From: Phallus indusiatus
Taxonomy: Eukaryota; Basidiomycota; Agaricomycetes; Phallales; Phallaceae
Length of the DNA: 64,000 nt
Assembly (NCBI GenBank): GCA_027605045.1
Contig: JAQFWX010000010.1
Coordinates: 186,001-250,000 of the forward strand
Direction of reading: 5' to 3'
Shown here: one piece after another, positions 20,069 to 32,545 of the stretch
Layout of the letters: every line of letters begins with the position of its first letter
How positions within the stretch are numbered: position 1 is the first letter of the stretch
The notes under the pieces: model-generated
The model's input: only the letters and a program-made list of their open reading frames with translations
Told to the model about the DNA's origin: nothing
Databases searched by the model: none
Position numbers and translations under genes: made by a program

Positions 20069-23053
20069 ATGCTATTCACACGGTTGGAATGGCAGATAGC
20101 CATTCTTTTGACGTACGTGCTACTATTGCACGCTTCCACTTTGTATATCTTTTCGCGAGGATTCCTGCTTACCCGGCTTTCTCTTCCCAACCTCACGGAA
20201 TGCACAGAATGCACACTACCACCGACACATTCTCGACTCGTTCTATTGATAATAGATGCTCTCCGATTTGATTTTCTCGCTGAGAAACCCTCTATCAACC
20301 CATCGCCGTACTATCATAATGTCTTGACGCTTCCTGCAGAACTGACCGCGAAATACCCCTCACAAAGTTTTTTATTCGACACATATTCTGACCCACCCAC
20401 CGCGACACTTCAACGTATAAAAGGAATAACTACCGGCTCATTACCAACTTTCATCGATGTAGGGTCTAACTTTGGTGGTAGTCAGATCCTCGAAGACTCC
20501 CTCATAAACCAACTACGCCAAGCCCAAAAGAAGGTACGATAACAATCAGGTCATTTCTTGCGTTATTACAACGACTGATTGATGTAGATAGCTTTCATGG
20601 GAGACGATACCTGGATGACAGTTTACCCAACATCATTCGAAATAACATATCCTTTCGATTCGTTCAATGTAGAAGATCTGCACACAGTAGACGAAGGCGT
20701 TATCGAACACATTTTCCCCCTCCTTCAAAAGAACATGACCTCGAGCTGGGATGTTTTGATCGGTCACTTTCTCGGCGTAGACCATGTAGGACATCGCTTA
20801 GGTCCGGCACATCCTACTATGACTGCAAAGCTCACCCAGATGAATGAAGTGCTATCACGCGTGGTCGAGGCTCTTGACGATGACACTTTGCTTGTCGTAC
20901 TTGGTGATCATGGTATGGATCGCAAAGGCGACCATGGAGGTGACGGCGACTTCGAGACTCACGCTGCTACATGGATATACAGCAAATCTAAACCCCTGTC
21001 TTCACCTCGTGTATCTCTACCATCGCTCTTAGTACCCGAAAATACCTTTCCTGAAGCTCCAGTTTCGCATCGCTTTATTCAGCAAATCGATCTCGTTCCA
21101 ACCATCTCCCTTCTTTTAGGCATACCCATACCCTTCAATAATCTAGGCACTATCATTCCGGAAGTGTTCGGATGGCAAGGCGGTCGGTTTCTCGAACAAG
21201 CCATGCGACTCAATGCAAACCAGATCAAAGAATTTCTTAATGCATACCGTGCAAGTTCTAGTGGAGGTGAACTCGATGCCGTATGGGACAAGGTAGAAGA
21301 ATCCTGGACCCATATAACACAAACAAAAGGAACAGGGAAAGGAGATCAAGCCCTAGAAATCCTTTACGAATTCAATCGCTTCATCTTATCATCATGTAGA
21401 TCCTTCTGGGCTCGATTTAACATTATTCTTATGTATATCGGACTTTCCTGCATGGCTTTGGGTACAGCTGCCGTCTTCGCTTTGTATTCTGCCTTTGGGT
21501 CTGCTTCGATATCGATCATCATCCATAAGCTGGTTATCCGTCTTTTTTTGTCTCTCTACGCTAGTAGCTTTATGGGCGTTGTGTTCTGGTTTTCCTTCCC
21601 CGCGTTGACATTGTTCATAGGATTTACTGAGCTAATGCTTGTCTGCACAACTCTAACCTCATCTCTAACCATCCTCGCTACCCTTATGGAACGGTCATTC
21701 TTTACCAGACCATCCATTATTCTGGTTCTGCATGCTTTGGCCTTCTTGTCCAATTCGTTTACATTTTGGGAAGAACGAATAATGACTTTCCTTCTCACCT
21801 CGTCTGCCATACCTTTCCTCTTTGCTGCATTTTCTCATCCTGGGGCTGCTCCTGCTTTGCGTCGTCGTCTAATACTGTTTTCTATCGGTTTCATCATCTG
21901 CATTCGATTAGCTAGCATTAGTACAATCTGTCGTGAAGAACAACAGCCGTATTGTCGCGTAACCTATTATGGTTCATCCACGCAGTCGTCACCTCCACTT
22001 CCTGTTCTAGCGTTATCCATTCCTGTCTCATTGTTGTTCCCGTATATGATTAGACGGTTCTTGGCTATCTCAGCCTCCGACAAAGGGCCGGCTCCTTACT
22101 TTCTTGAAGGTGGACTTAGGACTATGCTAGTCATGGGAAATCTAGCCTGGATTCTCGAATATGCCGAATCGGTCAGTCCGGAAAACAGTATCTGGCTTCG
22201 GGCAGCCCGAACTGAGTTAGCCCGGTTCGCGATAGGACTCAGTCTTTTTGCGGGGCATTTGATATGGTGGTTCTCTCCGCTTTGTCTAGAAGTGCTGAAA
22301 AGTCCGATACGAGTCTTGGGCTTTGCAAATTCATACGGGTCCATGTTTACGCTTTTCTCGATAAACACCTTTGTTATCATTTTCACTACCACACAGCTCA
22401 GCGGACAGCTTGCTTTGATACTGTGCTACCTGGCCTTGTTCATGCTTCTTGAAATGGTCGACAGCGTTGAAGATCTCAGGAAACAACCTTGGATTCTGAA
22501 TCCTTTTGGATTGGAGGCTATTGCGCCTGTAGCTCTCTTGGGACTGCTTGCTTTCTTCACGACTGGCCATGAAGCTACACCTGCATCAATCCAATGGAAG
22601 TCTGCTTTTCTCTTAACACCTGTCCTCAAATACCCCATCTCTCCAGTTTCGGTTTTCTTGAACAGCCTTGGCCCGTTGTTCATCTTTGCGGTCTCCGCGC
22701 CTCTAATTGCGCTATGGAAGAAGACACCCCTCGAGATAGGGAAACACGAAAACAAATCTTTCTCCATAAGCACGTCTACAACTATCTTACTCTCAACCAC
22801 CCGTGTATGTCTTGGTGTCTCGTTGTATTTCTCAGTTTTGCTTCTTAGCAGCGCGGCCAGTGCGGCGTGGCTCAGACGACATCTGATGGTCTGGAAGGTC
22901 TTTGCGCCTCGGTTCATGTTAGCTGGGATGTTTATGCTAACGGTTGACGTTGGTCTGTTGATTGGAGGTTTTATTGGAGTATATCGAGTGGTTCATAAGG
23001 TTCGGACTTTCTATCAGCCTTGGGAATTAGATTCAGGCCTTACGAGTCGGTGA
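20069..23053 (+). CDS. GPI13: GPI ethanolamine phosphate transferase 3 (Gpi13/PIG-O)
   Basis: Adds phosphoethanolamine to the third mannose of the GPI anchor in the ER, the link through which proteins are attached. Two exons: 20069-20533 and 20588-23053, about 976 residues. A signal-anchor helix (IAILLTYVLLLHASTLYIF) is followed by the lumenal alkaline-phosphatase-type domain. Its metal-site motifs are LVLLIIDALRFDF, TTGSLPTF, MGDDTW, GHFLGVDHVGHRLGPAHP and VLGDHGMDRKGDHGGDG. The rest of the protein is a series of a dozen or more hydrophobic segments, as in PIG-O. The GVDHVGH wording favours Gpi13 over Gpi7 or Mcd4. Almost intron-free compared with its neighbours. Intact. Confidence 0.94.
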
Positions 23054-23815
23054 TTGTTAACGTGACCTGCCTTTTCTGACATGTCTCATAACCGCGTTGT
23101 GTGGAGTGACGGGAGATCATGGTATATCGTCCCAAAATTTATTAGCTCGGTCTAATACGTGATACTGGTACAAATAGTTGTTACTATAATGCAATGTATT
23201 CCTTTACAAGTTGGCCCTTGCGTAATTAATTTGCTGTCCTCATTTGTATCTTTTTGGTATTGTTTGAGGTCCATCTATAGCGGTTACCGGAGCGCTTGAT
23301 CATGAAGTGATTTCACGCCTTTTCCTTCAAAATCATCCAACCATCATACACTATAACTACTGTGAAGATTTCCTTCTGCTTTCCAATCTGATTTAGTTCA
23401 TCGTTCTCTGAATTTAAATGTTCTACCTGCGGACGATATATAGCGTGCCGTTGCGCGGAAATCCGACGCGATACACTCAACGAACACGATAGAGCAAAGA
23501 AGACTGATGGGATTGAATTCGCCTACTGTATCGTCCACGAGGCTAATTCAACGGGTTTGACTCGAGTTCTGAATGAGGTAACCACTGCTTCTGCAAGTGA
23601 GCCTAGTTGCTATCGAGTCATTTTTTTCCAAGTCAGCACGTCCGATTGAGGTTGATCGGACAGGCACTTGTGCGTACTCAAGCTTACCCGATAGCTATAT
23701 AATACTTCTCCTTAATTATTTGGCAATTAGTAGCTGAAGTTTCTGTTGAGAATTTCAAAACATTCGTTGCCGCGCGCTTTTACCAGCAACGATCAAGCTG
23801 CAGCCCTCTCAGACA
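23054..23815. other. Intergenic region GPI13 / aminotransferase
   Basis: About 760 bases between two plus-strand genes. The last 150 bases are the likely aminotransferase promoter. No gene, RNA or repeat was recognised. Confidence 0.5.
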
Positions 23816-25549
23816 ATGGCTTCTCCGATAAAATGGCAACCCGAAGAATACTACGCACCGTTCTTCTCCGTACTTGCAAAGGTATGCATATATCAAATGA
23901 TCACCTACACCGATTCGCTGATAACTCAAATATTAGGAATTTAGACCAAATCCGAGTATGTTGCTTTAATGGCCATCAGTTTCTCGATGTAACCTGGAAA
24001 CTGACACAATGTTTAGTTCGTGGCTTATTTCCGCTCGAAAAAAAGCCAGGTGTTATATCTCTATTGGCTGGAAAACCCAATCCAGACACCTTCCCTTTCA
24101 CATCACTCTCATTCACCGCCAGGTCGCCGGATGATCCCGCGAAAGAAGACTCCTACACCATATCGGGTGCAGCCCTCAGTCAAGGATTGCAATACTCGGA
24201 TACCAGCGGATTGCCTCAATTGATAGATTGGCTTACTGGGCTTCAAGAAGTGTCGCATGGTCGGAAGAAAGGTGAGGGCTGGCGGCTTAGCGTTGGATCT
24301 GGAAGTCAAGATGTGATATACAAGGTAATATTAATGACCAAACGTCGCTGTGTGATGGTATAATCTAAGAATTAAGATAGGCATTTCATGCTCTCTTAAA
24401 CGACGGAGATCCCGTTCTCGTTGAATCACCCGTCTACGCGTTTGTTTCACATCCCCTTCATTTAACTTGCTTTCGTTAACTTTCTGTGATGTATTTAGAG
24501 GAGTCATACCCATTCTCAAGTCACTTCATTGTGAATTGATAGGTAAGTTCCGGTATCTTTATCCGCAACTCAATCTTTTTTTATTAACACCTTGTCTTCT
24601 TCACAGAGGTCGAAACGGATGCAGGAGGTATCTCGTCTAGTTCTCTAAAAAAGATCTTGGACGAATGGCCCGTCAATAAACCGAAGCCACGAGTTTTATA
24701 CACCGTTCCAGTGAGTAAATGTCGAAGATGTTGACAAGTTTGAATGCTCACATGTTTTTGCAGTATGGGTGTAATCCTACCGGTATGACCGCGACTTTAG
24801 AACGAAGGCGCGAAGTACTTCAAATTGCTCGTGCCCACAATATTCTGATCCTTGAAGACGATCCGTACTATTACTTGTACTTTGGAAAAGAAGAGCGTCC
24901 ACCATCGTATTTCGCATTAGAAGCCCAAGTGGGTGGAGTCGTAGGCAATGTGGTTCGCTTCGACAGTTTCTCTAAAGTCCTCAGCGCGGGTATCCGTATG
25001 GGCTGCATCTCCGGTCCCGAACCAATTTTACGAGCTGTTGATATGCACACGGGCACGGCAAATCTTCAGGTACCTTCTCTCACCCAAGCTATCGCATATT
25101 CCCTGTTCTCGGGTTGGGGATACGATGGTTTGAAGAAACACGTGGACTACGTGTCACAATTCTATCGCGCAAAACGAGATGTATTTGAGAATGCAATGAA
25201 AAAACATCTCGATGGATTGGCGCAGTGGGTGACCCCAGAAGCTGGGATGTTTTTCTGGTAAGAACGAAATGAAATTTTAATGATTTTGTGTAAAGCTTGT
25301 ACTCAAACAAGAAATCTTAGGTTCAAGCTTCAACTTCCGAGCCACCCTGCGGCTCCCGAAGGTGACTCGCAGGAGCTCATTGAGACTAGAGCCTATGCGA
25401 ATGGGGTTCTTGCGCTCCCTGGAACTGTCTTCATTCCTACCAATACGAAGACTGCCTACGTCCGTGCATCGTTTAGTCTTTTGGATGAAGACGAAGTTAA
25501 TGAAGCTCTTCGAAGACTGGGAGAAGTGATAAGAAAAGAGCTTAACTGA
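23816..25549 (+). CDS. Class I/II PLP aminotransferase (Aro8/aminoadipate type)
   Basis: Pyridoxal-phosphate transaminase, by family a broad aromatic or 2-aminoadipate aminotransferase of amino acid metabolism. The ATG at 23816 gives MASPIKWQPEEYYAPFFS. At least eight exons follow: EFRPNPIRGLFP, then ISLLAGKPNPDTFPF and SGAALSQGLQYSDTSGLPQL, then VGSGSQDVIYK, AFHALLNDGDPVLVESPVYA, the spliced GVIPILKSLHCELIEVETDAGG, YGCNPTGMTATLERRREVL, EDDPYYYLYFG, and the PLP-lysine region FDSFSKVLSAGIRMG. The last exon holds GVLALPGTVF and the arginine region AYVRASFSLLDEDE. A long-frame start upstream at 23746 is a different frame and is rejected. Complete, about 470 residues. Confidence 0.92.
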
Positions 25550-28500
25550 ATGCTGATTACGGACATCTAAATGTCTTCAATTTACATTCAACAGGGGTAG
25601 ATCCACTAGTAGTTCGATTAGAAGAGATTTGCTTGGTTTCAATAACGAATGATCAACAAATAAAAATTGCAGTTTCCAATTTGATGTTAATATACTCTAG
25701 TCTGGTCAGTTCTGTTCCATCTTCCACAGCTCCCAGCGTAATCTGAGCGTATCATCGGTGATCATTTTGCCCAAACAGAATCCTTTAGTTCGAGGAGCAT
25801 AAGGTCTTCCTTATATCATTTTTGCCATTAGTATAACCAATAATAATATCCGATTAAGTCATGTTCTATTTAACGTGCAAATCTAATCGTTTTTGTGAAC
25901 TCGTCGGTTCGTCAGTAACACTTGCAATTTGGCATATACATACATGAGGTAGGCGAAGGCCGACGGTGCGGCAGGGACCAAAGCTTGAGGTCGCTAAAAC
26001 CCTAAACCCTTGCGTCGATGATGGGGACAATAGGTGCGTAGCTGTTGTTTTTCGAGACAATCTCAGTGATGATGTGTTTTCATTTCACTATACAGCGCAC
26101 AGAGATTGTGGACCCGGTTTATTTAGATTTGGACAGTTTGTGGGGGTTGGAGTCTTGTTTCGTGCAGTTCCGAGTCGTGCAGGGTCCAGGAATCATCGTC
26201 GTTGAAGAGGCAGCCAATGTAAGGCTAGAATTTGGGATTAAAGTGACGCTGAATCAGTTTTCGGGACTAAAAATTTGATAAGATTCATGAACAGAGATAT
26301 TATTTGAGTTGCATTACAATGCGCGAGTGTTAATATAGGCGGTCAATATCATACGAAGATATGGAGATATTAAGAAGGCCGGTAAGGCGGTGAAAAGTAT
26401 CAGCCTTTAATCATGATAGTATCAATATATTCAAATAAAAATTTACGTCGTTTAGTTTTATAGTTTTGTACGGAGCCGTACAGACATACTTTGTGTCTCA
26501 ACATCAACATCAACCTCTCCATCCTCTCGTCTAACAACCTCAGGTCTTCGTCCATGAGTGCATGAGTATCCGAATAGTTTCTCATCAAACTCCCGCAAAA
26601 TTTTCGTAATCTCTCTCCGTTTTGACCTCAACCAAACTTCGATACGTTCAATGTTTTAAAACTCGACGTATACCGGTGATCATGAATGATTGATGAACGT
26701 TGAACATCGTTCTACTTATGTATTATTGTAGTAAGTTTGATCGTGACATAAACCATCTCTTCCTTTATTAATAATGAGTAACTAGAGTGATAACGACGAT
26801 GACAATCACTACCTATGAGCTATGCAACCATTCCTTTACCATCTTCCACCTCCATCATCTCCCAAATATTCTAAAGAGTGAGTTTTAATTATCACACCCG
26901 CCAAGCTCGTTCTTTCGTTTGCACTACCATATATCTTGTGGGAAGCTTTGTTGCACTATCTCACCCAACATTTCATTCTTCATCTTCGCGAGGGCGCTAG
27001 CTGGATTGAGTGCGAGTGGTATGTGGGTTGCGACTTCAGCACTTGTTCCAAGGGTATGCACCATGTTATAATGTTTTTCGACCAAAAGACTTACTCGAGG
27101 TTCTTGCGATTTATCAACCATGCGATATGCGCCATAGACGTATGTTCACCGGAATATTGTCTATGACAATGGCAGTTTTCTCGGTGATGGGTACTGTCAT
27201 CGCAGGAACATTTTCCGGTTTATTCAGTCCCTTTTTTGAAGGTAACGTTTCCTTGGCTTCTAGCTGCAACAATTGGCGATGATGCTACTGTAAGTTCTTC
27301 TATTTTGCTCTTGATATTGTTTTGTGGGAGATGTAGACAATAATCCTACCACATTAGACTTCCGGTTGGATTACGAGCAAGTTGGCACATTGGCTGCTCG
27401 TGGTCGTACTCTGATGTCTGGAAGTTACAATTTTTGTAATTGAATTTGAATACATTTTCGCTTATGTTTTTCGTCGTCCTATTGGAAGCATTCACGGATT
27501 TCTAACCCAACACTCTGTCTCATTGGTATGCTCTTCGCCCCACTAAAACAGGAGTGTCAGTTAACGTGAGTTTACCAATTCAAATTTGATTGTTTGACTA
27601 ATTCCAAGTCAAAATCTAGACCCCAGTATGAACACATTGCAGCTTTACAAGGAGATTATCTTCTTCACGGGGTGAAGGTAAATGCTAAATGCTGCAAACG
27701 CACCCCTGAGATGTAAAATTTTCTCATTATCACCATAGATATTTCATGGAACTATCTTCAATATTGCAAAACACCTGGGGCTATTGTAAGCCTTTCCAAT
27801 ATCAAAGTTTATCGGTACCACTTACGAAATTGCCTCTCAGTATATCAGCGGCAAATTTCATTGTCTCTTGGCAACAATGTCCCAATCCCAGAGTTCCATG
27901 AAACCACTGTAAATTATTAAGGAACAAATGGCATCATCAACTTCGTGAATAATAGTGACCCAAACAAAATTGGAAATAACTCTGAAATATCATCTTTGGT
28001 TTTGTGGCGAAAACATGAGTCAACTCAATACAGTACAATCACTAATGTTTATCAGATTTTGATGTGCTGCTTATCCCAGATGATTCAGGCATATTGGATT
28101 AGACTACATATACCTTGCAACTCTATTTTCTTATTTACAGTGAATTTAGTCTAGGTGAATGGACATTTCTTGTATAATTTGTTTTTCATCAATGAAATTT
28201 GTATATTATAATGAGCATTGAGACAGTGAGAAAGTGTTAAAATATTAAGACCCTATCTTCAGACATATGAAACAAGTTACTAACCTTTGAAGAAAACTAA
28301 GCAACGAAAGGTTGTTTTCAAAATATGGAAACCAAAGAGATGAAATCACTGATGATATCATATTATGATATTTATGACGAAATGTCATTATATAATACAG
28401 CTCTGCAGTTCAGTTCACCAAAATCATGTCATGTGATTTACTTATATAATCGACGGAATCTGTTCCTGAAAAGCTCACTTTCGAGCATTATATCTCTGGA

Positions 28501-28775
28501 ATTTACTGACAAAATATGGTCAAAAAAATCATCATCAATTTATCATGCCAGACACTCATTACTTATAGCAAAAAGAGTCTCAATGTTTTGTATCAAGCCT
28601 ACTCATACTAGTTGAAGGCATGTGATCCTGCAAACTTGGGCGCTTGTCTCACTACACGAGATTTTTACATGCTGTAATGGAACCAAAGACAAGCTTTGGT
28701 AATCATACGATTTGCGATCAGATTACGTCAATTCGCAGCGGGCGCTTGATCGGGACCGATAGACCTCATCACAAC
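25550..28775. other. AT-rich region without intact gene
   Basis: More than 3 kb with no convincing gene. Around 26930-27900 there are short protein-like stretches on both strands (for example MFTGILSMTMAVFSVMGTVI on plus, hydrophobic) broken by stops, suggesting a decayed gene, possibly a membrane protein. 28150-28640 is very AT-rich and featureless. A CCCTAAA doublet near 25998 is too short to be a telomeric array. Confidence 0.45.
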
Positions 28776-30135
28776 ATGCCAGGACGCCTTCAGCACAAAG
28801 TAAGTCGTCGTCGTGGTGTGCTCTTACTTATCTTTGTGTGAACCGTTTTATTCAAGGTAGCCATAATTACCGGAGCAGGGTCGTGAGTAACAGAAATGGT
28901 CCTTATATAATTCCGATCACACACCCTGTTGAAATCAGTGGAATCGGCCTCGAATCAGCGATTTTGTTCGCATCGGAAGGTGCAAATGTTGTGCTGGCTG
29001 ATATCAACTTACCTGCGGCAGAACGCGCTGCCAAACGTATTTCCGAATTGCATCCAAATGCAAATATTCTCGTCCAGAAAACTGATGTTGGGAAGGAAAA
29101 CGATATCAAGGCTTTGGTAGATGCTACGGTCGCAAAATTTGGAAGGCTGGATGTGATGGTATTTGTTCTCCTTCGATCGATCTTCATCATCGATATCATA
29201 TCTAACTCCGTATTTCAGTTCAATAATGCTGGTAACAACTTCCAGCCATTGCGTAATGATCGCGTAAAACGCTTTTATCTGAATCGGCCGAATAGGTATT
29301 ATGCATCCAGACGACTCCACTGCGTTAGATACGGAAGAATCCATCTGGGATCTTACGATGCAGGTGAACGTCAAAGGTGTATGGTGGGGCAGTAAATACG
29401 CCATTATCGCAATGCGTAATAATCCTACCGACACATCGAAAGGCCTTCATACTGGAGGTAGTATTATCAACACTGCCAGTTTCGTTGCTATTGTTGGGGC
29501 AGCTACACCTCAACTTGCATGTAAGGTGTTGTAATTGTTCCGTTCCATGGTTCCATGACGTAACATTATTATTTTTAGATACTGCTTCCAAGGGTGCTGT
29601 TTTGGCGATGACCCGCGAGCTCGCTATGGTTCATGCTCGTGAAGGAATCCGAGTTAACTCTTTATGCCCGTATGTGCATCGCGCTTCTTTCTGATATATG
29701 TATATGCTCACTTGTTTCCACCATAGCGGCCCGTTGAAGACCCGTGAGATACTAGAATGGTCAATCCTTCGTCTTCTCAAAAAGCTTACATTGTAAATTC
29801 AATAGCCTTGTTGATGGATTTCCTCAATACCGAGGAAAAGAAACAACGTCGTCTCGTCCATTTGCCTATGGGAAGATTTGGAGAAGCCGTAGAACTTGCT
29901 AGATCTGCCTTATTTTGTGAGTCATGTTGAAGTTAATTTATATACGAAATTAATACATTCATCAGTGGCAAGCGACGACAGTAGTTATATAACGGTATTC
30001 TTCATTATCTTCTCTATTAACGCTTTCTAATACATTTTATAGGGAACTGATTTCTTGGTCGATGGAGGCCTTTCATCATGCTATGTTACACCCGAAGGAC
30101 AGCCCGCTCTTCCACCTCCAACCAGCCTCGCCTAA
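28776..30135 (+). CDS. Short-chain dehydrogenase/reductase (SDR)
   Basis: NAD(P)-dependent oxidoreductase of the classical SDR family; substrate unknown. About nine exons join in frame. MPGRLQHK is followed by VAIITGAGSGIGLESA (the TGxxxGxG cofactor motif, split by an intron), DINLPAAERAAK, KTDVGKENDIKALVD, FGRLDVMFNNAG (the NNAG motif), VNVKGVWWGSKYA and the catalytic region INTASFVAIVGAATPQLAYTASKGAV with Ser, Tyr and Lys in place. GIRVNSLCPGPLKTPL and GTDFLVDGGLSSCYVTPEGQ end the fold. The C-terminus PALPPPTSLA is short. The D at the end of beta-2 (ADIN) suggests NAD preference. About 285 residues, complete. It stands alone in a gene-poor stretch. Confidence 0.9.
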
Positions 30136-30686
30136 ATGTGTAAATGGCTTATCGAATGTCTGTCTATGTCGTCCACCCTTTACTGATGTTTTTCATTTTT
30201 ACTCCAAACACCGCAGGTACAAACATCTATGTACTGACTTTCTTGGTATCATCGGTGTCCGTCTTTAGGTTCTTGTGAATTAGGGTTTATGATGAATAAT
30301 AGAATATCGTTTGTCAAATTGGAGCATGCCGCAGCGCGAATTTACGACGAATATATACGGCTCTGAGCTCCGAAATGTCTCATGATAACTTCTCAGGTCG
30401 TTTTGTCATTCTAAGTTTCGTGTCCCATCATCTTGCTTTGATACTACATCTCACTGAGAAAGAGATATATAGCGGAAATTGTTTAAAGCAATATACAGGT
30501 ATAAAGTATTACATAAAATAAATTGTCCATTTAAATTGTCATAGACTATTTACGTTGAACTTGAGGTATAACGTTCTGCAACTCTGAACGGAATATAGCA
30601 TATATGAGCATTGTACAATGGCCTTCAAGGAAACGTTTAGAATTATAATCTCTGCTGTTCTGGAGGCTTGTTATAACCTCCTGCCT
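30136..30686. other. Intergenic, convergent 3' ends
   Basis: About 550 bases between the SDR stop and the F-box protein stop. AT-rich, with nothing recognisable. Confidence 0.5.
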
Positions 30687-32339
30687 TTAAGTAGTATAAG
30701 CGCTTGAGAAGCCGAGGATTGCGTTATTGGAGGGTGGCAATAGTGAGAGGAGGTCGAAATTGTGCACTTTGACTATGTTAGCAAACCCCTTTAGTTTATC
30801 TCGAATATCACGTTCGTCCGATTCATGAAGGTAGAAATAATCTACGGTGAGAGTTTGTAAAACACCGCCGGCCGCCTCCCGATGCTTAAGGATGTGAATT
30901 AAGCCATGGCTATCACCTATAGCAGTTATGAGTCCAATTGACAGATGGCTCAATAGGGGACACGGTAGAGCCAGCATTGCAGGCTGTAGTTGTATCATGA
31001 TAGTCGTCAAGGATTGAGTATTATCGCAGGCGATACTGAGCTCTTTAAGTTGATTCAAATGATTGAAAATAAGTCCGGAGATCCATAAATACGCTTCTAT
31101 CCATCTAGGGTCACTATGCAGGGATGAACAGATAATGTTACAAACTCGCACTTCCGAAAAATTAAGATTGAAAAAAAGAGGATCTAGCCGATCCATGTAC
31201 GCAGGCATTTCGGACAGGACTGCCTTGACGGTTGCGTTGTAAGAATTCGAAGACGAACGGGAGAAGTTCATATGTATTACGTCTCCTTTTATCTTGATGC
31301 GAAGATAATTTCCCATCCGTACCTTACTTAAGAACAATACCAAAGGGGATATACTCAGACTGGGCCTGGATAATACGTCTTGACCATTAATACTCCAGTT
31401 TATGTCAGGCGGAACCTTTATGTGGGCCAAAACAACCATTAAAACTTCGGGACTTAAATCCAAGGAAAGTGTTTCCAGAGAGGAAAACTTAATGAAACAA
31501 CCGTCCACAGCTTTGGGATTGAATTTCGGTGAAATCGTCGGAATAGGTCCAATGTCCAAGAGTTTCAAATTATTAGAAGCAACTTCTAAAATGTCAAATA
31601 AATGATTTATGCAAGCAATACCCCACACATGTTTGAGAAACAATTTTGTTAAGGATTTGACCACGGGAAGCCGATGGGAAATCCTCATACACGAAATATG
31701 CAATTCTTGCAGGTCCTCAGGTGCCATGTCATTGAACAAGGTATCCAAAACCTCTCCTCGAATTACGGATGGAGAGCTATGAAGGAAATTTTGGTCATGA
31801 CTCGACCAATCTTTCGTAAGCATGTCAAAATGAAATACTTTTAGCATCGGGGCAGGCTTGTTGATTAGGAAGAAAACGTAGTTTAGGTACTTGACTCGGT
31901 AGTTAAAGGACCTTTCTCGAACGATGAGTTTCCGAACATGGTGCATATGAGAGGAAAGGGCGTCTAGATATTCACCCATCACGTTGACAGAGTACTTTAA
32001 ATCAACAGTAACATCGAGGGGGTAATCAGCTGAACGAATCAAGAGTTCATCCAAAAATGAGACGTCAGAGATCTGTGGGACTGGGATTTCGATTTTTGTC
32101 CAAAAACTGGGAATTGATAGGAATGTATAACGCCAATGACGGCACACTTGTGTGATAACCATGAAATCAGATTTGTAGGCGGGCTGACTCGCTAAATCCG
32201 GGTATGCTAGATGAGCAATGGTATAAAGCAAATCGGGTAACAAGGTAGCTGCAGGTGATCTATTCCATGTCAGAATTTATCAAAATGAGAAAAAACAGAA
32301 ATCGTACCGATTCATACTGAGAAATTCGTCGTATGACAT
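30687..32339 (-). CDS. F-box domain protein
   Basis: Likely substrate adaptor of an SCF ubiquitin ligase; the target is unknown. Two exons: a short first exon from ATG 32339 (MSYDEFLSMNR), an intron of 48 bases, then a long exon to 30687. The N-terminus LLPDLLYTIAHLAYPDL..., followed by VITQVCRHWRYTFLSIPSFW, is the F-box pattern of agaricomycetes, with the conserved VCRxWR and PSFWxxI. The remaining 430 residues form irregular leucine-rich segments (FSSLETLSLDLSPEVLMVVL, LKELSIACDNTQSLTTIMIQ) typical of such proteins. Complete, about 530 residues. It belongs to a large fast-evolving family in mushrooms, so one-to-one orthology is not expected. Confidence 0.85.
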
Positions 32340-32545
32340 GATGGTGTGATGATGAAGGTAAAGTTTCGGTAACCGCGTCAGGCCGCGTGAAAATAGGCAT
32401 TACTCAGCCGGCTGGACGATCGGACGCGTCACGCGATGTCACAGAGCACGTGACAATCGCGTAAAACCGCATCGTCACATCATTCTCGGGACCGACGTGT
32501 TCACTGCCTGATTTTTCTGACCTCAAGTCAACATCAACTACCGAT
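32340..32545. promoter_or_regulatory. Divergent promoter with ACGCGT and CACGTG
   Basis: This 206-base gap lies between the F-box protein start and the plus-strand nuclear-type protein start. It contains ACGCGT (32424-32429), the MluI cell-cycle box, and CACGTG (32447-32452), a bHLH E-box, in a CpG-rich patch. This suggests G1/S-linked expression of at least one of the two genes. Confidence 0.5.

Noticed and set aside
23746..23815. Longer upstream start for the aminotransferase
   Set aside because: That frame differs from the enzyme frame; the ATG at 23816 joins all motifs in phase.
25995..26010. CCCTAAA doublet resembling telomere repeat
   Set aside because: Only two units inside unique sequence; not an array.
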